In this document: positions 18,900 to 27,473 of the stretch, piece after piece
How positions within the stretch are numbered: position 1 is the stretch's first letter
Layout of the letters: each line of letters opens with the position of its first letter
Source of the DNA: a virus
DNA length: 32,318 nt
Virus record (IMG/VR): IMGVR_UViG_3300042902_000355
Location: 1-32,318 of that record
Reading direction: 5' to 3' (one strand)
Translations under genes and position numbers: made by a program
Notes under the pieces: generated by a model
Database searches by the model: none
What the model was told of the DNA's origin: nothing
The model's input: the letters and a program-made list of their open reading frames with translations, nothing else

Positions 18900-21164
18900 A
18901 TGGCCGTCCGCATCCCGAAAGGCGGCCTGGTCGGCGAGCAGGCGTTCCGCGAGGCCACCAGCGAACTGCGCGACCTGGTCGAGCTGGTCCGCCGTGCGCT
19001 CCAGGTGCATCTGTGCGGCACGCGGGCGGACTGCTGGGTGAGCGTCGAGGCCATGTTCGCCGACCGCGCCATCGTGTCCCGTGACGCACGCCTGCTGTCC
19101 TATCCCTACACCATCACCGATGACAACCAGGTGCAGCTCGGTGCTGCCGTGGAGGTGACGCGCGAGTTCAAGCCCGTTGCATCCGGTGCAGTACCGATGC
19201 AGGAGGCTCAGGGCGCGTTCCTGGAGGCCACCGCCGACACCCAGGGCCTGAAGTGGCAGGTGCGCGTCATCAAGGCGGGCGCCTCGGGCAACAACAACTA
19301 CTACCCCGACACCGCGCTGCGCGAAGCCGTGCCGCTGTTCGACGGTGCGCGCGTGTTCGTCAAATCGGACGCAGAACACCTCAACACCGAGGGCAAGGAT
19401 TTCCGCAACCTCATCGGCCGCCTCTCCGCTCCCCGCTTCGTCGAGGGCGCGAAGCGCGACACCGGCGAGATCCAGGCCACCCTGGAGCTGCTGGAGTCGG
19501 CCGGCGTCCACACCAAGCTGCTGGAGGCGTGGAACCGCGGCATGGCCGACCTGTTCGGTTTTTCCATCGACGCCAATGCGCAGAGCAAGAAGAACGGCCG
19601 TCTGCGCGAGGCCGTCAAGTTCACCAAGGTGCATTCGCTCGATCTGATCATCGAGCCGGGCGCCGGCGGCGAACTGATCCAACTCATCGAAGCAATCAAC
19701 CCGGAGGCACAAGCAGACATGAAACTGCGCGACCGCATGATCGAGGCCATCAAGAAGGCCAACAAGGGGAGCCTGCCTGCCGGGCTCGATATCGAGAACG
19801 ATGAGGCGCTGGAGGCAGCGTTCCGCGAGGCCATTGCGAGCGACGAGAGCGGCCACGGCCGCAGCCCGGCGGCGGGAGTGCCCACCGCCGGTGACGTCGT
19901 CACCCGCGATGACCTGCGCATGGTCGAGGCTCGCGCCGAGATGCGTGTGCTGATCGCCGAAAGCAACCTGCCCGACGTGGCCAAGCAGAAGCTGCGCAAG
20001 CAGTTCGACGGCATGGAGCGTTTCACCGAGGCGAACGTTGCCGCCGCCATCACCGCCGAGCGCGACTACCTGGCACGTTTCACCGAGTCCGGCAAGCCGG
20101 TCGAGCTGGGCGGCGAAGGCCGCGTCCAGGCCGGCGAGGATCGCCGCGAGAAGGTGGGCGCGATGCTGGACGACTTCTTCGGCGGCAAGCTGTCGTCGTT
20201 CCGCGAATGCTACATCGACATCACCGGCGACAAGCGCGTCACCGGCCACCTGAAGGACTGCGACCAGGCGCGGCTGCGTGAGGCCATCGACACCACCCAG
20301 TTCGGCGACGTGCTGGGCCTGGCCATCACCCGCCGCATGCTGGCCGACTACCGGGCGCCGTCCGTCTATGACATGTGGCGCAAGATCGTCAACGTGGTGC
20401 CGGTCAATGACTTCCGTTCCCAGGAACGCACCCGTGTCGGCGGCTATGGCGATCTCGCCGCTGTGGCCGAAAAGGGTGCTTACCTGGCGGTGACCTCGCC
20501 GGACGACGAGAAGGCGAGCTACGCGGTAACCAAGCGCGGCGGACTGGAGACCGTCTCCCTGGAGGCGATCAAGAACGACGACGTCGGCGCCATTCGTCTG
20601 ATCCCGACCAAGCTTTCGCGCGCCGCCAAGCGCACCCTGGGCAAGTTCGTGTTCGACTTCATCCGTACCAACCCGAACATTTACGACGGCACCGCGCTGT
20701 TCACCGTCGGCCACGGCAACCTGGGTGCCGCCGCCCTGGACGCCACCAGCCTGGCCGCGCGCCGCCTGGCGATGCTGAACCAGCCCGAGCTGACCTCGGG
20801 CGAGCGCCTGGGTATCGGCCCGAAATACCTGATCGTGCCGAACGATCTGGAGCAGACCGGCGTCGACCTGTTCGCGCGCAACACAAACAACGACAAGTCG
20901 TTCATCAATAGCCTGTCGCTGGAGGTGTTGCCGGTCTGGTATTGGACCGATGCCAACGATTGGGCGCTCGCCGCCGATCCGCTGGACATTCCGGGCCTGG
21001 AAATCGGCTTCCTGGACGGCAACGAAGAGCCGGAGCTGTTCATCCAGGATCTGCCCAACGCCGGCTCGCTGTTCAGCAACGACCAGGTCACCTACAAAAT
21101 CCGTCATGTGTATGGCGGCAACGTGACCGACCACCGCGCCTTCGACAAGTCTGTGGTGGCGTAA
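18900..21164 (+). CDS. Prohead protease / major capsid protein fusion
   Basis: A 754-residue polyprotein. The N-terminal part (about 110-280) is a prohead-protease-like domain with a candidate His160 (SDAEHLNTEG) and Ser222 (LFGFSIDA), in the order of HK97-type serine proteases. A helical, Glu/Arg-rich scaffold-like linker follows (about 285-440). The C-terminal part (about 455-754, YRAPSVYDMWRKIVNVVPVN to RHVYGGNVTDHRAF) is the major capsid protein. Single-gene fusions of this kind are a known but uncommon arrangement, in which processing must release the capsid subunit from the protease. The reading frame is intact and has no internal stop, so the fusion is real in this sequence. A hairpin lies just after the gene. 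Confidence 0.88.
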   Translation: MAVRIPKGGLVGEQAFREATSELRDLVELVRRALQVHLCGTRADCWVSVEAMFADRAIVSRDARLLSYPYTITDDNQVQLGAAVEVTREFKPVASGAVPMQEAQGAFLEATADTQGLKWQVRVIKAGASGNNNYYPDTALREAVPLFDGARVFVKSDAEHLNTEGKDFRNLIGRLSAPRFVEGAKRDTGEIQATLELLESAGVHTKLLEAWNRGMADLFGFSIDANAQSKKNGRLREAVKFTKVHSLDLIIEPGAGGELIQLIEAINPEAQADMKLRDRMIEAIKKANKGSLPAGLDIENDEALEAAFREAIASDESGHGRSPAAGVPTAGDVVTRDDLRMVEARAEMRVLIAESNLPDVAKQKLRKQFDGMERFTEANVAAAITAERDYLARFTESGKPVELGGEGRVQAGEDRREKVGAMLDDFFGGKLSSFRECYIDITGDKRVTGHLKDCDQARLREAIDTTQFGDVLGLAITRRMLADYRAPSVYDMWRKIVNVVPVNDFRSQERTRVGGYGDLAAVAEKGAYLAVTSPDDEKASYAVTKRGGLETVSLEAIKNDDVGAIRLIPTKLSRAAKRTLGKFVFDFIRTNPNIYDGTALFTVGHGNLGAAALDATSLAARRLAMLNQPELTSGERLGIGPKYLIVPNDLEQTGVDLFARNTNNDKSFINSLSLEVLPVWYWTDANDWALAADPLDIPGLEIGFLDGNEEPELFIQDLPNAGSLFSNDQVTYKIRHVYGGNVTDHRAFDKSVVA

Positions 21165-21183
21165 GGGAAGGGATAACAACCAA

Positions 21184-21199
21184 GGGGCAGGGATGCCCC
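21184..21199 (+). other. Short hairpin after the capsid gene
   Basis: GGGGCA, loop GGGA, TGCCCC: a 6-bp stem with no T-tract, 20 bases after the capsid gene. It may stabilise the capsid message or lower read-through to the tail genes. It also contains a possible upstream ATG (21193) of the next gene. Confidence 0.4.
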
Positions 21200-21219
21200 A
21201 CCTATTTCCGGTGGCCGTG

Positions 21220-21897
21220 ATGCTGAGTGATTTCCAAACGTTGACCGACAGCCTGGTGCGCGATGAGGAGGGGAAGATATCCACCCCGCAGCGCGACCAG
21301 GCCATTGCCCTGGCCGTGGTGCGCTACGGTAAGGACCGGCCGCGCGAGCTGGTGGAAGACGCGACCGGCGACGGCACCCAGTATCTGGCGCTGCCCGCGC
21401 AATGGGAGACCGGCATCTCCGGCCTGCGCGCCATCGAGTACCCCATCGGCGCGATTCCGCCGACCTACATCCAGCCGGGCTGCTGGGGCATCTACAACCT
21501 GCCGGGCGGCGTGCAGAAGATCGCCATGCAGCAGGGCATCGCGTTCGGTGCCGATGCACGGCTGACCTATACGGTGAGCCACACCGTTACTGACGTTGTC
21601 GATACCGTGCCGGTCACCAACCGCGAGGCGGTAGCCTGCTGGGCCGCCGCGCTGCTGTGCGACCAGCTCGCTGCGCTCTACTCGGGCACATCTGACCCGA
21701 CCATCCAGGCCGACAGCGTCCAGCACCAGAGCAAGGCCGCCGAGTTCGCCAAGCGCGGCAACGCGCTGCGCACCCGCTACTACAACGAGCTGGGCATCGA
21801 CCCGAAGCGCAACGCCGCCGCCGGCGCCGTGGTCAATCTCGATCTGCCGAACAGCCTGGGTCAGGACCGCCTGACCCATCCGGCGAGGCTGCGCTGA
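21220..21897 (+). CDS. Head-tail adaptor/connector protein candidate
   Basis: A 225-residue protein right after the capsid gene. It starts MLSDFQTLTDSLVRDEEGKI, followed by a helix (RDQAIALAVVRYGKDRPREL) typical of phage adaptor proteins, then a beta-rich centre and a C-terminal helical part (SVQHQSKAAEFAKRGNALRT). The position is that of a head-completion adaptor that binds below the portal. Start is uncertain: ATG 21193 has AAGGGG upstream but falls in a hairpin; ATG 21220 fits the usual start of such proteins. The call is by position and helix pattern. Confidence 0.6.
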   Translation: MLSDFQTLTDSLVRDEEGKISTPQRDQAIALAVVRYGKDRPRELVEDATGDGTQYLALPAQWETGISGLRAIEYPIGAIPPTYIQPGCWGIYNLPGGVQKIAMQQGIAFGADARLTYTVSHTVTDVVDTVPVTNREAVACWAAALLCDQLAALYSGTSDPTIQADSVQHQSKAAEFAKRGNALRTRYYNELGIDPKRNAAAGAVVNLDLPNSLGQDRLTHPARLR

Positions 21898-22412
21898 TGG
21901 CCGAGATTGCGGCCGTATCGCTGGACACTGCGCAGCTGGAGCGGCTGGGGCAGGCGTTTCGTGCGGCTCCGGCCATCGCGCGCGAGGAGTTCGGCAAGGG
22001 CCTGATGGAGGCCCTGCTGCTGGTCGAGCGCGAGGTGAAAGAAAACACGCCCACCGGCGTCACCTCGGCGCTGCGCGGGTCCGTCACCAGTCAGTTGCAG
22101 GGCACTGCAGCAGGCGATGAGCTGCGCGGCAGAGTGTTCAGCAGCCTGGCGCATGCCGCGCCGGTGGAGCTGGGCACCAAGCCGCACTTCCCGCCTCTGG
22201 CGCCACTGCGCGACTGGGTCATTGCTCGCCTCGGCGTGCCGGCGGCAGAGGCGGAATCAGTTGCGTTCCTGATTGCCCGCAAGATCGCCAGCAAGGGCAC
22301 CACCGGCCACCACATGTTCGAGCGCGGGCTGTCCGATACATCGCGCCAGGTGCTGGATATTCTCGGCCGCGCCATCGACAGGATATTCGCGCGCCTCGGA
22401 GAGGCCGGCTGA
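21897..22412 (+). CDS. HK97 gp10-like head-tail completion protein
   Basis: A 171-residue protein with the HK97 gp10-like pattern: an N-terminal helical part (AREEFGKGLMEALLLVEREV), then KENTPTGVTSALRGSVTSQL and GRVFSSLAHAAPVELGTKPH, where the E-xGTKPH segment is typical. These proteins join the connector to the tail. The ATG shares its first base with the preceding stop. The final helix is amphipathic. Confidence 0.75.
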   Translation: MAEIAAVSLDTAQLERLGQAFRAAPAIAREEFGKGLMEALLLVEREVKENTPTGVTSALRGSVTSQLQGTAAGDELRGRVFSSLAHAAPVELGTKPHFPPLAPLRDWVIARLGVPAAEAESVAFLIARKIASKGTTGHHMFERGLSDTSRQVLDILGRAIDRIFARLGEAG

Positions 22413-22891
22413 TGGCCACCCTGGCGCAAATCCGCGCGGCCATCAAAGCCGTCTTGGAGGGTGTTGCCAGCGTCGGCCAGGTGCATGAATACGAGCGCTA
22501 CGCCACACGCGAGAAAGAGCTGCGCGATCTGTTCCTGGACGCCGGCAGCGGCCGGCTGCTCGGCTGGGTGTTCTACCGCGAGCGAACCAGCGAGCAGGAG
22601 TTGGACATCGGCGAGGTGCGCCGTCTGCACGCTTGGCGCATGTACGGATTCATGGGCCTAGACGACGCCAGCCAAACCGGCCTGCTGTTCGATGACCTGG
22701 TGGAGTTGGTAGCGGGGGCCTTCCGCGCCGATCCGACCCTGGGCGGGCTGGTGCTGGCTACCAAAGACTTGAATCAATCCCGCGGCGCGATGGGCCTCCA
22801 GGTGGAGCGCATCGAGCCGGTGATGTTCGGCGGCGTGTTGTGCCATCGCGCAACGCTGTCGCTGTTGACCGAAACCACCGAGGACATTTGA
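22412..22891 (+). CDS. Tail terminator candidate
   Basis: A 159-residue protein in the standard position between the gp10-like gene and the tail tube gene. It starts MATLAQIRAAIKAVLEGVAS; the pattern of a first helix, then strands and a helix (DDLVELVAGAFRADPTLGGL), then a last strand pair (GVLCHRATLSLLTE) fits the tail terminator fold. The terminator ends tail-tube growth. No sequence motif proves it. The ATG overlaps the previous stop. Confidence 0.6.
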   Translation: MATLAQIRAAIKAVLEGVASVGQVHEYERYATREKELRDLFLDAGSGRLLGWVFYRERTSEQELDIGEVRRLHAWRMYGFMGLDDASQTGLLFDDLVELVAGAFRADPTLGGLVLATKDLNQSRGAMGLQVERIEPVMFGGVLCHRATLSLLTETTEDI

Positions 22892-22892
22892 T

Positions 22893-23852
22893 ATGCCTGA
22901 CATGCTCACTCGCCGCAAGGTGTTTACCGCGAAAGTCGAAGGGACCAAGGGCGTCGACGCCGTGCCCACCGTGGTCGATGACCTGATCATTCCCAACGGC
23001 GATCTCAACGTCGCCGTTCCCACCGAGCAGGATGCCGGCGACGGCGACCTGAAGGGCACGTTCGGCCCCGGCGACTCCATCACCCTCAAGCAGGCGCTGC
23101 AAACGGAGATCACCTCCCGCGTGCGCGGCCTCGGCCAGGGCGCCACCGCGCGCCTGGTGCCGGACCTGCATCCGCTGCTGCTCGGCTCGGGCCACAAGGT
23201 CACCACCAGCGGCGACGGCGCGGCCACGCCGCGCAGCGCACAGTACAAGCCCACCAGCAATCCGGCCGAGCTGGCGTCGTTCTCGGCGTATGCCTACGAG
23301 GACGGCCTGCTGTACAAGCTGCTCGGCTGCGCCAACTCGCTGTCGTTCGAGGCGAGCATGGCGGTGCTGATGGCCAAGGCCAGCATCCAGGCGCCTTATG
23401 CCGTGCCCACTGTCGTCGCGGTGCCGGCGGTGACGATGCCGGACGAGGAGATTTTCCGCATGACCGCCACGCTGTGCGCCGTCACCGAAGGCGGCGCGGC
23501 AGTGAAGATCGGCTCGTTCACCTTCGACCCCGGCGTCGAGGTGCAGGAGGCCTACGAGACCGGCGCGCACTTCTTCGAGGTGGCGAACCGCAATCCGACC
23601 ATCGCCATCGACCCGCGCGCGGTGGCCACCGCCGCCGACTGGAACGCGCTGACCAATGCGGCGTCTATCGCCATCGTGGCGACGTTCACCAACTCGCTCG
23701 GCGAGACGCTGGTGTTCAGCGCGCCGAAGTGCGTCCCGACCGAAGTGTCTGCCGGCGACCGCGCCGGCCGCATCACGCGCCAAAAGAAGTTCTCCCTCAA
23801 GGAGACCACCAGCGACGATCAATACACCATCACCTGGACGAGCGTGCTCTAA
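22893..23852 (+). CDS. Tail tube (major tail) protein
   Basis: A 319-residue protein that forms the tail tube. The N-terminus (TRRKVFTAKVEGTKGVDAVP) and the beta-rich body with Ig-like end (TNSLGETLVFSAPKCVPTEV to KETTSDDQYTITWTSVL) fit the long siphovirus-type tail tube proteins of Mu-like phages with non-contractile tails. No sheath gene is found next to it, so the tail is probably not contractile. Confidence 0.8.
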   Translation: MPDMLTRRKVFTAKVEGTKGVDAVPTVVDDLIIPNGDLNVAVPTEQDAGDGDLKGTFGPGDSITLKQALQTEITSRVRGLGQGATARLVPDLHPLLLGSGHKVTTSGDGAATPRSAQYKPTSNPAELASFSAYAYEDGLLYKLLGCANSLSFEASMAVLMAKASIQAPYAVPTVVAVPAVTMPDEEIFRMTATLCAVTEGGAAVKIGSFTFDPGVEVQEAYETGAHFFEVANRNPTIAIDPRAVATAADWNALTNAASIAIVATFTNSLGETLVFSAPKCVPTEVSAGDRAGRITRQKKFSLKETTSDDQYTITWTSVL

Positions 23853-23854
23853 CT

Positions 23855-24316
23855 ATGGCTATCCGTGTTCACCGCCCCGGCAAGGTTTTCGAGTTCATCC
23901 TGGAGGCCGACCGCGAGTCGGCGCAGCCGACCGTGTTCGACATTCGCCCGCTGAGCTGGGAGGAGGACGAACAGATCAAGGCGCTCTCTCCGCTGACGCC
24001 TGAGCAGTCGCTCCAGATCAACGCCATCCGCCTGCATGCCGAGTCCGAGCGGCGCGGCCTCTCCGTCGAGGAGCTGGCGCGCATCAACGAGATTGCGCCG
24101 GCTGATCGGGAGTTCATGGGCAAGCTCACCGCGCAGATGGCGCGGGCAGCCGGCTTCGGCCTCACCGGCGTGCGCAACCTGGTGGACCTGGACGGCGCCG
24201 CCATCGATGCCGCTGCGGCCGACGTGTTGCGCATGCTCTCGGCCGACCAGGTGCGCGAGCTGGGCGCGGAGGTGATCCGCATCACGCGACTGTCGGCGGC
24301 CGACGCAAAAAACTGA
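23855..24316 (+). CDS. Tail assembly chaperone, short form (G-like)
   Basis: A 153-residue helical protein in the lambda gpG place, between tail tube and tape measure. It helps fold the tape measure during tail assembly. The frame is open upstream to 23474, but ATG 23855 directly follows the tail tube stop. The last codons are GCA AAA AAC TGA, so the stop sits on a slippery heptamer. A fraction of ribosomes should slip by -1 and make the long form (see the other entry). The family is inferred from position, size and the frameshift. Confidence 0.8.
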   Translation: MAIRVHRPGKVFEFILEADRESAQPTVFDIRPLSWEEDEQIKALSPLTPEQSLQINAIRLHAESERRGLSVEELARINEIAPADREFMGKLTAQMARAAGFGLTGVRNLVDLDGAAIDAAAADVLRMLSADQVRELGAEVIRITRLSAADAKN

Positions 24317-24654
24317 GACGCGCCGCCCGTGCATGGGCACTGGGCGGCGCGTGCGAGCAGTGTCCACGACTCGGTGTGTTCCCGTCCGAGTGCCGCGAGG
24401 CAGAACCGATCTACTGGCGTGACGACATCGATCCGGACGTGGTGTGTCCGGTGCTGCTGGTACCGGAGTACGAGGATTTCATCACCGCGTACACGTTCTA
24501 CGAAAAATCCATCATGCCGCGCGCTGTGGGCTGGACCGAGCAGCCGCGGTATTGGGTCGACGCAATAGAGATCGTGCGCGACCAGGTGGGCAAGGCGGCG
24601 CAACTCATACGCGAGCGAATCAAAGAGCAACATGGCGATAGCGGTAGGCAATAA
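23855..24654 (+). CDS. Tail assembly chaperone, long form by -1 frameshift (GT-like)
   Basis: A predicted product of 266 residues: the 153 residues of the short form followed, after a -1 slip at A AAA AAC (24307-24313), by 113 residues from the overlapping frame ending at TAA 24654. The added part is Cys-containing (CEQCPRLGVFPSECREAEPI) and then helical (QVGKAAQLIRERIKEQHGDS). In lambda the G and GT products are both needed in a fixed ratio for tail assembly. The frame of the added part has no good start of its own; an ATG inside it (24376) has no useful ribosome binding site. The frame overlaps the tape measure start by 23 bases. Coordinates are given as a span that includes the slip. Confidence 0.8.
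24307..24351 (+). other. Programmed -1 ribosomal frameshift signal
   Basis: Slippery A AAA AAC (24307-24313), a 5-base spacer containing the stop, and a stem of CGCGCCGCCC (24319-24328) with GGGCGGCGCG (24342-24351), extended inside by GTGC with GCAC around an ATGG loop with one bulged T. All parts of a bacterial -1 frameshift element are in correct phase and spacing. Confidence 0.85.
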
Positions 24655-26719
24655 CGGCGAGGTGGCCGTCGTCCTGAAGGTCCAGGACGACGGCTCCGTC
24701 GTGCTCGAACGTTTCGGCGACAAGGCCGAGCGTGAGGGCGAGCGTGCCGGCGGCGCCTGGGGCAAGTACAGCAAGATGGCCGCAGGCGCCTCCGTCGCGA
24801 TGGCGACTGCGGCCGCTGCAATGGTCATGCACTCGGCGAAGGTCGCCGACGAGGCGGTGAAGACCGCCGACCGGCTCGGCATGACGGTCGAGCAGCTCAC
24901 CGCGATGCGCTACGCTGCGGAGTTGGCTGGCGTCGGCAACGCAGAGCTGAACGTCTCCCTCCAGATGATGAGCCGCAACCTGGCCGACGCCGCGAACAAC
25001 GCTGGCCCTGCCAAGGACGCCATAAGCATGCTGGGCCTGGATGCCAAGGCCCTCGCCGAGATGGAGCCGGATCAGGCGATGATGGCCATCGCCGACGCGC
25101 TGGAGGGGATCGAGAATCCCGCCCAGAAGACATCGGTGGCAATGGACCTGTTCGGCCGCTCAGGTGCCGGCATGATCAACGTCATGAAGGGTGGCGCGCC
25201 GGCCATCCGTGCCGCGATGGAAGAAGCACGCGAATTCGGCCAGGTGATCTCCGAGGAGGCCGCTCGCGACGCTGAGCGCTTCAATGACAACCTCACACGC
25301 CTGACCAAGACCGTCTCCGGCGCAGGCAACGTGATGGCCGCCGAGTTGATGGGGCCGCTGGCCGACGTAACCGGCGCGCTGATTGAGAGCGCCAAGGAAG
25401 CGCAGCTGTTCGACGGCGCTGCGGCAGTGCTGTCGTTCACGCTGAAGGGTGTGGTGAGCGTCGGTATCGGCGCGGCTACCGTGCTCGGCAAGGTCGGCAC
25501 CACCATCGGCGCCGTGGCGGCGGCCGCGGTCGAAGTTGCGCAAGGCAACTTCGGCTCTGCCAAGGCGATCATGGTCAGCCTCAATGCCGATCTGGCCGAG
25601 ATGGACCGCAAGGCGATGGAGCGCGTGGCCAACCTGTGGAAGGCTAAGGAGGCGGCCGACGCTGTCGCCGGCACCACACGCAGCAGCGGGACCATTGTTG
25701 TGCCGGAGGATACCGAGGGCGAGGCCAAGGAGGCCGAGAAGCGCCGCCAGGAGCTGGAGAAGCGCCTGGAGGACGTGCGCCTCGCGCTGCTCAGCGAGCA
25801 GCAGCTGTTGGCTGAGAAATACGCCGTGGACCAGGCCACGCTCCAGGAGGCGCTGGTGGCGAAGCTGCTCACCGAGGATGCCTACGAGCAGCAGCGCGCG
25901 GCGCTTGCCGCGCAGTACGAGGAGGCGCGCACCGAGAAGAGCCGCGCCGAGATGGAGCGGTATCACGGTGAGCTGGCGAACAAGCTGGCCGCGGCGGATG
26001 CCGCGCACATGACGGAGATGGAGCGCCTGGAGGCGTGGCACCTGGAGCAGGAGATGCTGCTGGAGGAGCTGCGCCAGGAGAGCCTGATCGGCGAGGCGGC
26101 CTACGACGAGCGCAAGATGCAACTGGCGCAACAGTACGAGGCGCGGCGCACGGCGCTGGAAGATGCCGCGCTGAAACAGCGCCACGGGTTGCAGGCGGTG
26201 TATCGCGCCGCCGATTTGACCTCGGCACAGGCGTGGATGGGCAATATGTCCGCGCTGATGCAGAGCGGCAACAAGGAGATGTTCGAGGCCGGCAAGGCGG
26301 CCGCCATCGGCGAGACCATCATCCAGACCTACAAGGCCGCCCAGGGCGCCTATGCCGCGTTTTCGTCCATCCCCTACATTGGTCCTGCCCTGGGCGCCGC
26401 GGCGGCCGTGGCGGCCACGGTGGCCGGCATGGCGCGCGTCAACGCCATCCGCTCGCAACAGTTCGGCTCGCGCACCGCCGGCAGCACCATCCCCGGCGGC
26501 ACCACGCCCACCGTGCCGGTCAATCCCAACACCGGCGTGCCGCTGCCGGCGCAGCCCGAGGCCGTCACCGCAGCGCAGCAGCAGACGCCGCGCTCGGTGT
26601 ACGTGTCCATCGCCGACGACGACGGCATGGTCTCCACATCATGGATACGCGACCGGCTGTTCCCCATGCTCAACGAGGCGGCCGGCGACGGCGTCGAGTT
26701 CGTGACCGCGCGAGGCTGA
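24632..26719 (+). CDS. Tape measure protein
   Basis: A 695-residue protein that sets tail length and lines the tail tube. It has an Ala-rich N-terminal helical region (KMAAGASVAMATAAAAMVMH), repeated helical units, a long coiled coil at about residues 360-520 (AEKRRQELEKRLEDVRLALL, then EMERLEAWHLEQEMLLEELR) and a hydrophobic region near the end (GPALGAAAAVAATVAGMARV) that can insert in the membrane for DNA entry. A rough length of 1.5 angstrom per residue suggests a tail near 100 nm. The start overlaps the chaperone frame by 23 bp. Confidence 0.88.
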   Translation: MAIAVGNNGEVAVVLKVQDDGSVVLERFGDKAEREGERAGGAWGKYSKMAAGASVAMATAAAAMVMHSAKVADEAVKTADRLGMTVEQLTAMRYAAELAGVGNAELNVSLQMMSRNLADAANNAGPAKDAISMLGLDAKALAEMEPDQAMMAIADALEGIENPAQKTSVAMDLFGRSGAGMINVMKGGAPAIRAAMEEAREFGQVISEEAARDAERFNDNLTRLTKTVSGAGNVMAAELMGPLADVTGALIESAKEAQLFDGAAAVLSFTLKGVVSVGIGAATVLGKVGTTIGAVAAAAVEVAQGNFGSAKAIMVSLNADLAEMDRKAMERVANLWKAKEAADAVAGTTRSSGTIVVPEDTEGEAKEAEKRRQELEKRLEDVRLALLSEQQLLAEKYAVDQATLQEALVAKLLTEDAYEQQRAALAAQYEEARTEKSRAEMERYHGELANKLAAADAAHMTEMERLEAWHLEQEMLLEELRQESLIGEAAYDERKMQLAQQYEARRTALEDAALKQRHGLQAVYRAADLTSAQAWMGNMSALMQSGNKEMFEAGKAAAIGETIIQTYKAAQGAYAAFSSIPYIGPALGAAAAVAATVAGMARVNAIRSQQFGSRTAGSTIPGGTTPTVPVNPNTGVPLPAQPEAVTAAQQQTPRSVYVSIADDDGMVSTSWIRDRLFPMLNEAAGDGVEFVTARG

Positions 26720-26720
26720 T

Positions 26721-27473
26721 ATGTTTGGTCGCCCTAAGTTGCTTTTTGACAACCGATTCGCCGATGCCCTGCCTGTGGCCAGCTCGACTGCAGTTGGTTA
26801 TAGCGTGGCTAATCTGGCTGATTGGCGGCCGTACACCTGGTGGCAACCCGAGGCGCTGCCGGCGACGGTTACTGTGGACAGCGGTGCGCCGGCAGCGGCC
26901 GATTATCTGGTTGTCTATGGCCACAATATGGGAACTCACGGAGCAACCCTGGAACTGCGCGGGTCCACCGATAATTTCGCCGCATCCGATGACCTGATCG
27001 CCAGCAACAGTCCTGCCGACGATCTGCCGTTCCTGATGCAGTTCGCCAGTTCGCTGTATCGCTATAGGCGCCTGCGGATAACGGGCGCCGGGGCGCCATC
27101 ACTGGCCATTGCTGCAGCCGGAATCGCCCTCGAACTGCCGCGCCACCTGCCCACCGGATTCGACCCGCTGGCGCGCAAGATGCACGGCACCAGCAACCGA
27201 TCCATGCAGGGTCACCCGCTCGGCCGTGTGTTCGAGTTCGAGGAATGGTCGGAGACCATACAGCAGCGAAACGTCCACCAGAGCTGGGTGCGAGAGACGT
27301 TCCTGCCGGCGTGGCTGTCGCATCTGCGCTCCACGCCGTTTGTGTTCGCCTGGGATCCGGCCGAGCACGCCGACGAGTTGTATCTGGTCTCCAGCAGCGG
27401 CGAGTTCAAGTCGCCGCACCGCGGTGGCCAGTTCTGCGATCTGTCGTTCGAGGTGACGGGGGTGCACTCGTGA
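26721..27473 (+). CDS. Tail-tip protein after the tape measure (distal tail type)
   Basis: A 250-residue beta-rich protein starting MFGRPKLLFDNRFADALPVA. It has a jelly-roll-like middle (GATLELRGSTDNFAASDDLI) and a C-terminal part with GRVFEFEEWSETIQQRNVHQ. Its place directly after the tape measure and its size fit a distal tail or tail-tip ring protein of Mu-like siphoviruses. Its stop overlaps the GTG start of the next gene. Exact role not proven. Confidence 0.65.
   Translation: MFGRPKLLFDNRFADALPVASSTAVGYSVANLADWRPYTWWQPEALPATVTVDSGAPAAADYLVVYGHNMGTHGATLELRGSTDNFAASDDLIASNSPADDLPFLMQFASSLYRYRRLRITGAGAPSLAIAAAGIALELPRHLPTGFDPLARKMHGTSNRSMQGHPLGRVFEFEEWSETIQQRNVHQSWVRETFLPAWLSHLRSTPFVFAWDPAEHADELYLVSSSGEFKSPHRGGQFCDLSFEVTGVHS

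Noticed and set aside
18588-21305. A 905-codon open frame on the minus strand over the protease-capsid gene
   Set aside because: Same cause. The plus-strand frame has recognisable domains; the antisense product has only repeated Leu/Ala/Val/His-rich stretches.
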